This document shows positions 55,556 through 64,000 of a stretch of DNA of 64,000 nucleotides, piece by piece; the stretch's first letter is position 1, and the number at the start of each line of letters is the position of its first letter. A program made the position numbers and the translations under genes. Source of the DNA: Shewanella gaetbuli (GTDB lineage Bacteria > Pseudomonadota > Gammaproteobacteria > Enterobacterales > Shewanellaceae); NCBI RefSeq assembly GCF_023284065.1, contig NZ_JAKIKP010000005.1, positions 213,270 to 277,269 on the forward strand, given 5' to 3'. The notes below the pieces were generated by a model. The model ran no database searches and had not been told where the DNA came from. It saw nothing but the letters and a program-made list of their open reading frames with translations.

Positions 55556-56787
55556 CCAAAAATCAGGAAAGAAACCTCATTGTAGGCTTAGATATCGGAA
55601 CATCCAAGGTCGCTGTGATCATTGGTGAAGTATTGCCTGACGGTGAAATTAGCATCATTGGTCTAGGTAATCATCCTTCTCGAGGCATGGATAAAGGTGG
55701 TGTTAACGACCTAGATTCAATTGTTAAAAGTGTTCAACGAGCATTAGACCAAGCTGAGCTAATGGCTGATTGTCAGGTTTCGTCGGTTTACTTAAGTATT
55801 TCGGGTAAACACATCGCTTGCCAAAATGAAAATGGCATGGTGTCGATTAATGACGAAGAAGTGACGCAAGAAGACGTTGATAATGTTATTCACACAGCGC
55901 GTTCAGTCAAAATTCCTACGGAAAGACGTATTTTGCACGTTTTACCGCAAGAGTATTCGATTGACGTACAAGACGGCATTAAGAGTCCAATTGGCATGTC
56001 TGGTATGCGCATGGAAGCCAAAGCGCACATCGTTACCTGTGCTAATGATATGGCTAAAAACATTACTAAAAGCGTTGAACGTTGTGGTTTGAAGGTCGAT
56101 GACTTGGTGTTCTCAGGTATTGCCTCTGCTGACTCAGTATTAACCGCAGACGAAAAAGATTTAGGGGTGTGTATCGTTGATATTGGTGGCGGAACGACAG
56201 ACATTGCTGTTTATACCAATGGTGCATTAAGACATTGCGCAGTCATTCCCGTTGCGGGTAATCAAGTCACTAATGACATTGCAAAAATTTTCCGGACGCC
56301 ACTAACACATGCCGAGCAAATTAAAGTCCAATTTGCCAGCGCTAGAAGTTCAACGGTTAGCCGAGAAGATAGTATTGAAGTACCGTCAGTGGGCGGCAGA
56401 CCTTCTAGAAGTATGTCTCGACACACTTTAGCTGAGGTTGTTGAACCAAGATACCAAGAATTATTCGAATTAGTACTAAAACAATTACAAGACAGCGGTT
56501 TAGAAGATCAAATTGCTGCAGGCATAGTACTAACAGGCGGAACATCCTCAATTAGTGGGGCGGTGGATATAGCCGAGGCAACCTTTGGTATGCCAGTACG
56601 TGTAGCCTCGCCATTACCGATTAAAGGATTATATGAATATGTGGATCAACCAATTTACTCAACAGGGATAGGGTTGCTTCACTATGGGGCGAGAAGGGTA
56701 ATTGAGCGTCAGTTCGAGCGGCCAGATCGTCAAGGGGTTACTAGCTTTTTAAATCGGGCAAAAAGCTGGTTTAAGGGTGAATTTTAA
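55552..56787 (+). CDS. ftsA: Cell-division protein FtsA
   Basis: 411 aa actin-like ATPase that tethers FtsZ to the membrane. The phosphate loops are VGLDIGTSKVAVIIGE and VDIGGGTTDIAVY; ILTGG-type VLTGGTSSISGAVDIAE lies near the end. The C-terminal amphipathic membrane-targeting helix is SFLNRAKSWFKGEF. It is translated with ftsQ and precedes ftsZ by 27 bases. Confidence 0.97.
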   Translation: MTKNQERNLIVGLDIGTSKVAVIIGEVLPDGEISIIGLGNHPSRGMDKGGVNDLDSIVKSVQRALDQAELMADCQVSSVYLSISGKHIACQNENGMVSINDEEVTQEDVDNVIHTARSVKIPTERRILHVLPQEYSIDVQDGIKSPIGMSGMRMEAKAHIVTCANDMAKNITKSVERCGLKVDDLVFSGIASADSVLTADEKDLGVCIVDIGGGTTDIAVYTNGALRHCAVIPVAGNQVTNDIAKIFRTPLTHAEQIKVQFASARSSTVSREDSIEVPSVGGRPSRSMSRHTLAEVVEPRYQELFELVLKQLQDSGLEDQIAAGIVLTGGTSSISGAVDIAEATFGMPVRVASPLPIKGLYEYVDQPIYSTGIGLLHYGARRVIERQFERPDRQGVTSFLNRAKSWFKGEF

Positions 56788-56814
56788 ATAACGCAGACAA
56801 ACGGAGATCAGACA

Positions 56815-57981
56815 ATGTTTGAGATCATGGATACACATTCAGACGAAGCGGTGATTAAGGTCATCGGTGTCGGTGGTGGTGGTGGAAACGCTGTCGAACA
56901 CATGGTTAAACACAGCATCGAAGGTGTTGAGTTTATTGTTACAAACACGGATGCACAGGCGTTACGTAAGTCAGGTGCTGGCTCAACGATTCAACTCGGT
57001 CGCGATGTGACTAAAGGGCTTGGCGCTGGCGCAAACCCAGATGTCGGTAGACAAGCCGCAGAAGAAGATCGTGAAAACATTCGCGCAGCGATTAAAGGGT
57101 CAGACATGATCTTTATTGCAGCAGGAATGGGCGGCGGAACAGGTACTGGTGCTGCTCCAGTTGTTGCTGAAATTGCTCGTGAAGAAGGAATTTTAACGGT
57201 GGCTGTTGTCACTAAACCGTTTCCTTTTGAAGGCAAAAAACGCATGACATTTGCTGAGCAAGGCATCAACGAACTTGCAAAGCATGTTGACTCTTTAATC
57301 ACCATTCCTAATGAAAAACTATTAAAAGTATTAGGCCGTGGTACGTCATTATTAGATGCTTTTGCCGCAGCGAATAACGTATTACTTGGCGCTGTACAGG
57401 GCATTGCAGAGCTAATTACCCGTCCAGGTTTAATTAACGTGGATTTCGCCGACGTGAAAACGGTTATGTCTGAAATGGGTAACGCCATGATGGGTACGGG
57501 GGTTGCTACAGGTGACGACCGTGCAGAAGAAGCTGCAGAAGCAGCAGTTGCAAGTCCATTATTAGAAGATATTGATCTAGCTGGTGCTCGTGGCGTATTA
57601 GTGAATATTACCGCCGGTATGGATATTAGTATCGAAGAGCTAGAAACGGTTGGTAACCACGTTAAAGCTTATGCTTCTGACAATGCGACAGTGGTAGTGG
57701 GTGCAGTAATTGACCCAGAAATGAGCGAAGAATTACGTGTAACCGTGGTTGCTACAGGTATTGGTGCAGAGAAAAAACCAGATATTCAATTAGTACAAAA
57801 GCCAACTCCACGTCCTGAGCCTGTGGTGATTGAACCAAGACCAGAACCAGCAGAAGAGGTGGTAGCACAACCAGCTTATAGTGCACCTAAAGGGAATACT
57901 GTTCCTCAACAGGCACCAGCACCAAAAGCGGATACTGAGTATTTAGATATTCCAGCATTTTTGCGTAAACAAGCTGACTAA
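56815..57981 (+). CDS. ftsZ: Cell-division GTPase FtsZ
   Basis: 388 aa tubulin-like protein that forms the division ring. The GTP loop is [19 protein letters not shown], with NTDAQAL near the N-terminus and the T7 region [12 protein letters not shown] Pro/Glu-rich variable linker (about 320-370) leads to the conserved tail [14 protein letters not shown], which binds FtsA and ZipA. GGAGA is eight bases before the ATG. Confidence 0.98.
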   Translation: MFEIMDTHSDEAVIKVIGVGGGGGNAVEHMVKHSIEGVEFIVTNTDAQALRKSGAGSTIQLGRDVTKGLGAGANPDVGRQAAEEDRENIRAAIKGSDMIFIAAGMGGGTGTGAAPVVAEIAREEGILTVAVVTKPFPFEGKKRMTFAEQGINELAKHVDSLITIPNEKLLKVLGRGTSLLDAFAAANNVLLGAVQGIAELITRPGLINVDFADVKTVMSEMGNAMMGTGVATGDDRAEEAAEAAVASPLLEDIDLAGARGVLVNITAGMDISIEELETVGNHVKAYASDNATVVVGAVIDPEMSEELRVTVVATGIGAEKKPDIQLVQKPTPRPEPVVIEPRPEPAEEVVAQPAYSAPKGNTVPQQAPAPKADTEYLDIPAFLRKQAD

Positions 57982-58214
57982 ATCGTTGATGGGTTAAGAC
58001 GACTTTTAGCCCGTCAATGTTTGAGAATATCGATGTAGATGTTACCAATAACTGCAATTGTGTAATAGCTTGTGACGAAATGACATGTAGGTGGGTGAAT
58101 AGCAATTTTTTTGTGAATTTGCCAACTTATGATAGCATGTCGTACCAGCTATGCCCGATGGTATAGTGTGTTTTTATTAAGTTTTTGTTTTTATTGTTAT
58201 TTACGGGTAAATGA

Positions 58215-59135
58215 ATGATTTTTCAAAGAACTGTTCAAAAAATGGTGAAGAGTACAGGTGTCGGATTACACTCTGGCAACAAGGTGACTCTGTGCATTAT
58301 GCCCGCACCAGTAAATACAGGGATTGTGCTAAAGCGAACTGACTTAACGCCTGCAGTGTCTATTCCTGCCAAGGCTGAATTAGTGCGCGAAACAACCATG
58401 TGTACAGCACTTGTAAATGATGCTGGTGTACGTATTTCAACAATTGAGCACTTATTTGCAGCGCTTGCTGGGCTGGGTATCGACAACGCAGTGATTGAAG
58501 TTGATGCACCAGAGATTCCTATTATGGACGGCAGTGCTAGCCCGTTTGTGTTTTTGCTGCAATCTGCAGGCATAAAAGAGCAAGCAGCACCTAAAAAATA
58601 CTTAAAAATTACCAAGCCTATTCGTGTTGAAGACGGTGATAAATGGGCAGAGTTAACGCCATTTAAAGGGTTTAGAGTGAATTTTAAAATTGACTTCTCT
58701 CACCCTGAAATTGCTCGCAGCCAACAACATATGGTGATGGACTTTTCTACATCGGCATTTGTCAAAGACATCAGCCGCGCAAGAACGTTTGGTTTTATGC
58801 GTGACATTGAATATTTACGTGCAAACAACCTAGCTTTAGGTGGCAGCATGGAAAATGCTGTAGTGCTTGACGAATATCGCGTTCTTAATCCTGATGGTCT
58901 GCGTTATGACGACGAATTTGTTAAGCACAAAATTCTGGATGCTTTTGGTGACTTGTATGTTGCAGGTCATGCAATTGTTGGTGAATTTACCGCATTTAAA
59001 ACGGGTCATGCATTAAATAACCAGTTGGTCAGAGCCTTACTCGCTCAGCAGGATGCTTGGGAGTTAGTCAGCTTTGAACATGAAGCCGACGTACCGGTTA
59101 GCTTCATGGTGCCAGGTTCGGCCGCGCTCGCGTAA
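58215..59135 (+). CDS. lpxC: UDP-3-O-acyl-GlcNAc deacetylase LpxC
   Basis: 306 aa zinc enzyme for the committed step of lipid A synthesis. Motifs: [29 protein letters not shown] (zinc His), MDGSASPFV, and the [15 protein letters not shown] block with the remaining zinc ligands and catalytic His. A 233-base gap after ftsZ probably contains its own promoter, though I could not define it. It ends just before the convergent DUF721 gene. Confidence 0.97.
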   Translation: MIFQRTVQKMVKSTGVGLHSGNKVTLCIMPAPVNTGIVLKRTDLTPAVSIPAKAELVRETTMCTALVNDAGVRISTIEHLFAALAGLGIDNAVIEVDAPEIPIMDGSASPFVFLLQSAGIKEQAAPKKYLKITKPIRVEDGDKWAELTPFKGFRVNFKIDFSHPEIARSQQHMVMDFSTSAFVKDISRARTFGFMRDIEYLRANNLALGGSMENAVVLDEYRVLNPDGLRYDDEFVKHKILDAFGDLYVAGHAIVGEFTAFKTGHALNNQLVRALLAQQDAWELVSFEHEADVPVSFMVPGSAALA

Positions 59136-59148
59136 AATTTGAAATTGC

Positions 59149-59592
59149 TTATTTACGGCTGGCTAATGCAGCCAGCCGTTTTAGTTTTTCACCCAATGAA
59201 CCTTCTACATGATTTGCTAAAGCCTCAATATGTTGAGCCGCTTCAGTACTCAAATGTTTGTGGCCAATAGTAGATTTTTCATTGGTCAATGCTAAACCTG
59301 GGTTGACTTTAACCTCAATAGTAGTGAGCATGGGAAGTGTTTCAGCCTGAAGTTGTCGTAGTAGTTTAGGCTTTTGAAAATTAATTCTGGCGGCCCACGC
59401 GGCGGCAGAGGTTTCAATAACAAGAACACCCTGGCGGAGATTAGCTACTTTTAAGTGCTCCGTCGCAGGACCATCAATAATTTGCTTAACATGACGGTTT
59501 AAATTATTGAGTAGTTCTGCTTTCTCAGCGATTTCAGGCAATTTCCCTGAACCGTGTAACAAATTGCTGAGGTCTTGAGGGGTCTTTTTCAT
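59149..59592 (-). CDS. DUF721 family protein
   Basis: 147 aa from the ATG at 59592, where the family usually begins (MKKTPQDLSNLL); a longer frame would overlap the divergent peptidase gene. The DUF721 core is LNRHVKQIIDGPATEHLKVANLRQGVLVIETSAAAWAARI. It is likely to bind nucleic acid, but its function is unknown. Relatives commonly sit between lpxC and secA. No strong ribosome site was seen. Confidence 0.85.
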   Translation of the reverse strand: MKKTPQDLSNLLHGSGKLPEIAEKAELLNNLNRHVKQIIDGPATEHLKVANLRQGVLVIETSAAAWAARINFQKPKLLRQLQAETLPMLTTIEVKVNPGLALTNEKSTIGHKHLSTEAAQHIEALANHVEGSLGEKLKRLAALASRK

Positions 59593-59619
59593 ATGATAAT
59601 AAGATGGCTGAATTAGGCT

Positions 59620-60519
59620 ATGAGTGTAACAGTATTTGTTCAAGGTCGAAATGGGGTCACGCGCTGGCAACCCAGTAAACGATGGTTTCTTTTACCAATA
59701 ATGCTTATGGTAACCGGAACAGCAATCTACCAATATAGCGCGGATCGTTTTGCGAGCCAGCAAGCTAAAGTAGATGAAAACCAACAACTGCGTGAACAAC
59801 AAAAACAGCAAGTTATCGAGCTCAAACACGCAACCGAAACGCAATTAGCTATGTTAGTGACCCACGTCGCGAAGATGCAAGCTAAGCTCACCAGACTTGA
59901 GGCATTAGGCCAGCAAGTTGCCCAGAAAAATTTACTTGAAGATCAATTCGATTTCCATGCCGAAGTAGGCATAGGAGGTTATAGCGAATTGGGAACAGGT
60001 GTCGAATTAAGCCAGCTGATCAATGACATGGATAAGCTGGCATCCAGAATTGATAATAATAATCTTCAGTTGTCACTACTTGAAACAGTGTCAACGAATC
60101 TCCATATAGATGAAGAGCGTTATATATCAGGGCGACCAATCGATAAAGGTTGGTTATCTTCGCCCTATGGTTTACGCAATGACCCTTTTAATGGTCGAAG
60201 AACAATGCATAAAGGTATTGATTTCGCAGGTCGAGAAGGGGCCGATGTTATTGCAACTGCCGCAGGTGTAGTAACGTGGTCAGGAAGTATGTTTGGATAT
60301 GGCGAGCTTGTAGAGATTGATCATGGAAATGGTCTACGAACTCGTTATGGACACAATAAATCTCTGTCAGTAAACGTAGGTGACGTAGTTGCCAAAGGCG
60401 ATAAAATCGCCAGTATGGGAAGCACAGGTCGTTCAACCGGCCCTCATGTGCATTACGAAGTGCTACGTGGTGGACAACAAATAGATCCAAGAAAGTTTGT
60501 TTACCGCAAAGCAAGTTAA
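59620..60519 (+). CDS. M23 family peptidoglycan endopeptidase (LytM domain)
   Basis: 299 aa. One N-terminal membrane helix (WFLLPIMLMVTGTAIYQYSA) is followed by a long coiled coil (about 45-105) and an M23 domain (about 180-295). The zinc and catalytic residues are visible in MHKGIDFAG (His, Asp) and GPHVHYEVLRGG (HxH). It is periplasmic and membrane-anchored, and probably trims cross-links or activates amidases. It occupies the position of secM in enterobacteria, directly before secA. Confidence 0.9.
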   Translation: MSVTVFVQGRNGVTRWQPSKRWFLLPIMLMVTGTAIYQYSADRFASQQAKVDENQQLREQQKQQVIELKHATETQLAMLVTHVAKMQAKLTRLEALGQQVAQKNLLEDQFDFHAEVGIGGYSELGTGVELSQLINDMDKLASRIDNNNLQLSLLETVSTNLHIDEERYISGRPIDKGWLSSPYGLRNDPFNGRRTMHKGIDFAGREGADVIATAAGVVTWSGSMFGYGELVEIDHGNGLRTRYGHNKSLSVNVGDVVAKGDKIASMGSTGRSTGPHVHYEVLRGGQQIDPRKFVYRKAS

Positions 60520-60577
60520 TAATATTAACGGTTAATGCGCTCTGAAGAGCCAAACCTACAAGAGATAAGTGACTAAG

Positions 60578-63301
60578 ATGTTAGGCAAATTACTGACAAA
60601 AGTATTTGGAAGCAGAAACGACCGCACCCTAAAAAGTTTAGGTAAAGTGGTTACCAAAATTAATGCATTAGAAGCAGATTACGAAAAACTGTCTGATGAA
60701 GAATTAAAAGCAAAAACGGCAGAGTTTCGACAACGTTTAGAAAGTGGAGAAACACTCGACAGTATTATGGCAGAAGCCTTTGCTGTTGTTCGTGAAGCCT
60801 CTAAGCGTGTTTTTGAAATGCGTCACTTTGATGTTCAGCTATTAGGTGGCATGGTACTAGACAGTAACCGTATCGCTGAAATGAGAACCGGTGAAGGTAA
60901 AACACTGACCGCAACCTTGCCCGCTTACCTTAATGGTATAAGTGGTAAAGGCGTTCACGTTATTACCGTTAACGATTACTTAGCCCGTCGTGATGCTGAA
61001 TTTAATCGCCCATTGTTCGAGTTTTTAGGCTTAACCGTGGGGATTAATGTTGCTGGTTTAGGCCAAGTTGAAAAGAAAGAAGCCTATAACGCAGATATTA
61101 CCTATGGTACCAACAATGAGTTTGGTTTCGATTACCTGCGTGACAACATGGCATTTTCGCCACAAGAGCGTGTTCAACGCCCACTTCACTACGCACTAAT
61201 TGATGAAGTTGACTCAATCTTAATTGACGAAGCGCGTACGCCGTTAATTATTTCAGGTGCCGCCGAAGACAGCTCTGAGCTATACACACGAGTAAACACC
61301 TTAATTCCTAACCTTGTTCGTCAAGATAAAGAAGATACAGAAGACTTTACCGGTGAAGGCGACTTCACAATTGATGAAAAAGGCAAACAGGTTCACCTAA
61401 CAGAACGTGGCCAAGAAAAAGTAGAGCAGCTGTTAACTGAAATTGGCTTATTGCAAGAAGGTGACTCACTATATTCAGCTTCTAATATTTCATTATTACA
61501 TCATGTTTATGCCGCACTTCGTGCACATACGTTATTTGAGAAAGATGTAGATTACATTATTCAAGATGGTGACGTGGTTATTGTTGACGAACACACGGGT
61601 CGTACAATGCCTGGACGTCGTTGGTCTGAAGGTTTACACCAAGCTGTTGAAGCTAAAGAAGGGGTAAACATTCAAAATGAAAACCAAACATTAGCGTCTA
61701 TCACTTTCCAGAATTACTTCCGCCAATATGAAAAGTTAGCGGGTATGACTGGTACAGCAGATACTGAAGCATTTGAGTTTCAGCATATTTATGGTCTTGA
61801 TACCGTTGTTGTACCCACAAACCGTCCAATGGTTCGTAATGATATGCCAGACTTGGTTTATCTTACCGCCAAAGAAAAATACGACGCAATCATCAAAGAT
61901 ATCCAAGGTTGTCGTGAACGTGGCCAGCCCGTATTAGTGGGTACAGTGTCCATTGAACAATCTGAGTTATTACATAGCTTACTTAAAAAAGCCAAAATAC
62001 CTCACAATGTTCTTAACGCTAAATTCCATGAAAAAGAAGCTGACATTGTTGCGCAAGCAGGTCGTTTAGGTGCTGTTACTATTGCAACCAATATGGCCGG
62101 TCGTGGTACCGACATCGTGTTAGGTGGCAACTGGAATATGGAAATTGAAGCACTTTCGAATCCAAGCGCCGAACAAAAAGCCAAAATTAAAGCTGATTGG
62201 CAAGAGCGTCATGATGCCGTATTAGCCGCAGGTGGTTTACACATTCTGGGCACCGAACGTCATGAGTCTCGTCGTATCGATAATCAGTTACGTGGTCGTG
62301 CAGGTCGACAAGGTGATGCAGGTTCTTCTCGTTTCTACTTATCTATGGAAGATAGCTTAATGCGTATCTTCGCATCAGACCGTGTTTCAGGAATGATGAA
62401 AAAATTAGGTATGGAAGAAGGCGAAGCAATCGAACATCCATGGGTGTCACGTGCTATTGAAAATGCCCAACGTAAAGTTGAAGCGCGTAACTTTGATATT
62501 CGTAAGCAATTGCTTGAATACGATGATGTTGCAAATGATCAACGTCAAGTGGTTTATTCACAACGTAATGAGCTAATGGATGCTGAAAGTATTGAAGATA
62601 CCATTAAGAATATCGAGCAAGATGTTATTGCCGGTGTTATTGATACTTATATTCCACCAAACTCAGTTGAAGAGTTATGGGATGTGCCAGCATTAGAGCA
62701 AAGATTACAAAATGAATTTGCACTTCAATTGCCGATTCAAGAGTGGTTAGATAAAGAAGACGATCTACACGAAGAAACCTTACGTGAAAGAATTGTTGAA
62801 TCTTGGACTAATGCGTATAAAGCGAAAGAAGAAATGGTTGGCCCACAAGTGTTACGTCAGTTTGAAAAAGCAGTCATGCTGCAAACTTTAGACGGCTTAT
62901 GGAAAGAGCATTTAGCAGCGATGGATCATTTACGTCAAGGTATTCACCTTCGTGGTTATGCTCAGAAAAATCCAAAGCAAGAATATAAGCGTGAATCATT
63001 TGAGCTATTCCAGCAAATGCTTGAGTCATTAAAGCATGATGTCATCAGCGTACTGTCAAAAGTACAAGTGCAAGCTCAATCAGATGTAGATGAGATGGAG
63101 CAGCGTCGTCGTGAAGAAGAAGCGAAAATCCAGCGAGACTATCAACACGCTTCTGCACAAGCATTAGATGCAGAAGAAGCACCAGCACCAGCAGCTAAAC
63201 CACAGACAGTGATCCGCAATGGTGAAAAAGTGGGTCGAAATGATCCATGTCCATGTGGTTCGGGTCAAAAATATAAACAGTGCCATGGAAAATTAAGTTA
63301 A
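60578..63301 (+). CDS. secA: Protein translocase ATPase SecA
   Basis: 907 aa from the ATG at 60578 ([20 protein letters not shown], as in E. coli); a GTG three codons earlier is less likely. It drives preproteins through SecYEG. Walker A is [13 protein letters not shown], Walker [29 protein letters not shown] and [18 protein letters not shown] are the helicase-type motifs of NBD2. The C-terminal zinc/SecB-binding tail is [17 protein letters not shown]. No secM is visible in the 58-base gap upstream. It ends with a strong terminator and is followed by an rRNA operon rather than mutT. Confidence 0.98.
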   Translation: MLGKLLTKVFGSRNDRTLKSLGKVVTKINALEADYEKLSDEELKAKTAEFRQRLESGETLDSIMAEAFAVVREASKRVFEMRHFDVQLLGGMVLDSNRIAEMRTGEGKTLTATLPAYLNGISGKGVHVITVNDYLARRDAEFNRPLFEFLGLTVGINVAGLGQVEKKEAYNADITYGTNNEFGFDYLRDNMAFSPQERVQRPLHYALIDEVDSILIDEARTPLIISGAAEDSSELYTRVNTLIPNLVRQDKEDTEDFTGEGDFTIDEKGKQVHLTERGQEKVEQLLTEIGLLQEGDSLYSASNISLLHHVYAALRAHTLFEKDVDYIIQDGDVVIVDEHTGRTMPGRRWSEGLHQAVEAKEGVNIQNENQTLASITFQNYFRQYEKLAGMTGTADTEAFEFQHIYGLDTVVVPTNRPMVRNDMPDLVYLTAKEKYDAIIKDIQGCRERGQPVLVGTVSIEQSELLHSLLKKAKIPHNVLNAKFHEKEADIVAQAGRLGAVTIATNMAGRGTDIVLGGNWNMEIEALSNPSAEQKAKIKADWQERHDAVLAAGGLHILGTERHESRRIDNQLRGRAGRQGDAGSSRFYLSMEDSLMRIFASDRVSGMMKKLGMEEGEAIEHPWVSRAIENAQRKVEARNFDIRKQLLEYDDVANDQRQVVYSQRNELMDAESIEDTIKNIEQDVIAGVIDTYIPPNSVEELWDVPALEQRLQNEFALQLPIQEWLDKEDDLHEETLRERIVESWTNAYKAKEEMVGPQVLRQFEKAVMLQTLDGLWKEHLAAMDHLRQGIHLRGYAQKNPKQEYKRESFELFQQMLESLKHDVISVLSKVQVQAQSDVDEMEQRRREEEAKIQRDYQHASAQALDAEEAPAPAAKPQTVIRNGEKVGRNDPCPCGSGQKYKQCHGKLS

Positions 63302-63327
63302 ATCTTTCATGAGATAACTCAAAACAT

Positions 63328-63355
63328 AAAAAGCAGCTATTACAGCTGCTTTTTT
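63328..63355 (+). terminator. Terminator after secA
   Basis: AAAAAGCAGCT and AGCTGCTTTTT form an eleven-pair stem with a five-base loop and a T-run. Confidence 0.93.
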
Positions 63356-63492
63356 ATTTCTGAAATTTAGCTATAACGATTCAATAAATCCGAAATTGTG
63401 GATAACTTTGGGGGTAAATGGTGTGAAAAGTGTAGGTAAGTGAATAACTATAAAAAAGATCGCAAAAAGTAAGTTTTTTTACACAAAAGCAC

Positions 63493-63520
63493 TTGCACAT
63501 TATCAGAACCTGCCTATAAT
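63493..63520 (+). promoter_or_regulatory. rRNA operon promoter, upstream copy
   Basis: TTGCAC (63493-63498), 16-base spacer, TATAAT (63515-63520), followed by the GC-containing GCGCATCC discriminator typical of stringently controlled promoters. A run of T/A upstream (about 63474-63485) could be an UP element. Confidence 0.8.
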
Positions 63521-63639
63521 GCGCATCCACTGACACGGCACAGCAGCAAACACAAGGTGTATGCAGCAAGCCTGACAGGTTGATTTACAACGTTTAATAA
63601 GCAGTAAATCAACGGCGAAAAGAAAGTTTGAAAAAACAC

Positions 63640-63667
63640 TTGACGCTAACGAAAAGGTCTGTAGAAT
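63640..63667 (+). promoter_or_regulatory. rRNA operon promoter, downstream copy
   Basis: TTGACG (63640-63645), 16-base spacer, TAGAAT (63662-63667), then ACGCAGCCC. An A-rich stretch lies just upstream (63626-63637). It is about 285 bases before the mature 16S 5' end. Confidence 0.82.
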
Positions 63668-63741
63668 ACGCAGCCCTGACCCGCTACAAAGTAGTTGAGG
63701 TCGCTAAACGAAAACGCTTTTAAAGTGACTAAGTTTAGCAA

Positions 63742-63948
63742 TGCTCTTTAACAATTTATCAAGTAATCTGTGTGGACATTCACGGGTATTGAGTTATTCG
63801 AAATGACTTCTTTGAAGTCATCAAAAATTTAAATCTCAATGCTAAATCTTCGGATTTAGGATGTTCATACTTGACAAGTTAACTCTTTCATTAGAGTTAG
63901 CGCATGACAGTAGAATTCATTGAGTCGAACATTGTTCGAAAAAACTTT
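63742..63948 (+). ncRNA. rRNA leader with boxA antiterminator and processing hairpins
   Basis: TGCTCTTTAACA (63742-63753) is the boxA sequence bound by NusB/NusE for antitermination of rRNA transcription. Downstream hairpins are ATGACTTC/GAAGTCAT (63803-63821), CTAAATC/GATTTAG with a UUCG loop (63842-63859) and TCGAAC/GTTCGA (63925-63939). The last region should also pair with sequence after 16S to form the RNase III stem. Confidence 0.8.
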
Positions 63949-63949
63949 T

Positions 63950-64000
63950 AATTGAAGAGTTTGATCATGGCTCAGATTGAACGCTGGCGGCAGGCCTAAC
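63950..64000 (+). rRNA. rrs: 16S ribosomal RNA, 5' end (continues past window)
   Basis: The conserved 5' end of bacterial 16S is present: AATTGAAGAGTTTGATCATG followed by GCTCAGATTGAACGCTGGCG and GCAGGCCTAAC. This includes the universal 27F region; the GGCAGGCCTAAC form is gammaproteobacterial. Only about 51 bases lie in the window. Confidence 0.97.

Noticed and set aside
57887..58105. 72-residue minus-strand ORF across the end of ftsZ
   Set aside because: Mostly antisense to ftsZ; no ribosome site or motif.
63381..63569. 62-residue minus-strand ORF after secA
   Set aside because: It overlaps the upstream rRNA promoter and is compositionally poor.

Overview
The window looks like the chromosome of a marine, AT-rich gammaproteobacterium of the Alteromonadales type. 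The evidence is the gene order and protein content: cpxA-cpxR-(cpxP-fieF), typA/glnA/ntrBC, a complete dcw cell-division cluster followed by lpxC, a DUF721 gene, an M23 peptidase, secA and an rRNA operon, and large TonB-dependent sugar uptake. The genus cannot be fixed from the sequence alone. I see no tRNA, CRISPR array, insertion sequence or prophage.

Layout. 1-4.3 kb: a two-gene M16 metalloprotease operon (first gene cut by the window edge), a secreted hypothetical protein, DUF2956 and trmL. 4.3-10.6 kb: a periplasmic solute-binding-like protein, then the Cpx envelope-stress block (cpxA, cpxR, cpxP, fieF), with a thioredoxin/CcdA-like membrane fusion inserted and a perfect CpxR box between the divergent genes. 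10.7-23.9 kb: nitrogen control (ntrC, ntrB, DUF4124), a LuxR-type regulator divergent from a large surface lipoprotein, ppnP, typA, glnA with NtrC sites and a sigma-54 promoter, and a FadL-type porin.

24-39.1 kb is the accessory region and the most interesting part. It is a sugar-catabolic locus without any glycoside hydrolase. It contains a TonB receptor, a DUF1080 (3-keto-glycoside-cleaving family) protein, a Tat-exported GMC oxidoreductase with its gluconate-dehydrogenase-type small subunit, a Gfo/Idh/MocA oxidoreductase, three sugar-isomerase-like TIM barrels (two of them exported paralogues), an MFS transporter, a Mak-like fructokinase and two near-duplicate PAS-AraC regulators. The inferred logic is: import of a glycoside, oxidation to the 3-keto form, cleavage in the periplasm by elimination or hydrolysis, conversion by the exported TIM barrels, uptake by the MFS carrier, and cytoplasmic reduction, isomerisation and phosphorylation. 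A bipartite 29-bp sequence shared by two promoters of this locus is a candidate regulon operator.

39.3-41.6 kb holds a SnoaL-like secreted protein, a stand-alone glpK and a small hypothetical gene. 42-59 kb is the dcw cluster in the order mraZ-rsmH-ftsL-ftsI-murE-murF-mraY-murD-ftsW-murG-murC-ftsQ-ftsA-ftsZ-lpxC, with overlapping or tightly spaced genes, no ddlB, and MraZ-type direct repeats just after the promoter. 59-64 kb carries DUF721, an M23 peptidase in the place where enterobacteria have secM, secA with a terminator, then two strong tandem rRNA promoters, a boxA leader and the first ~50 bases of 16S rRNA.
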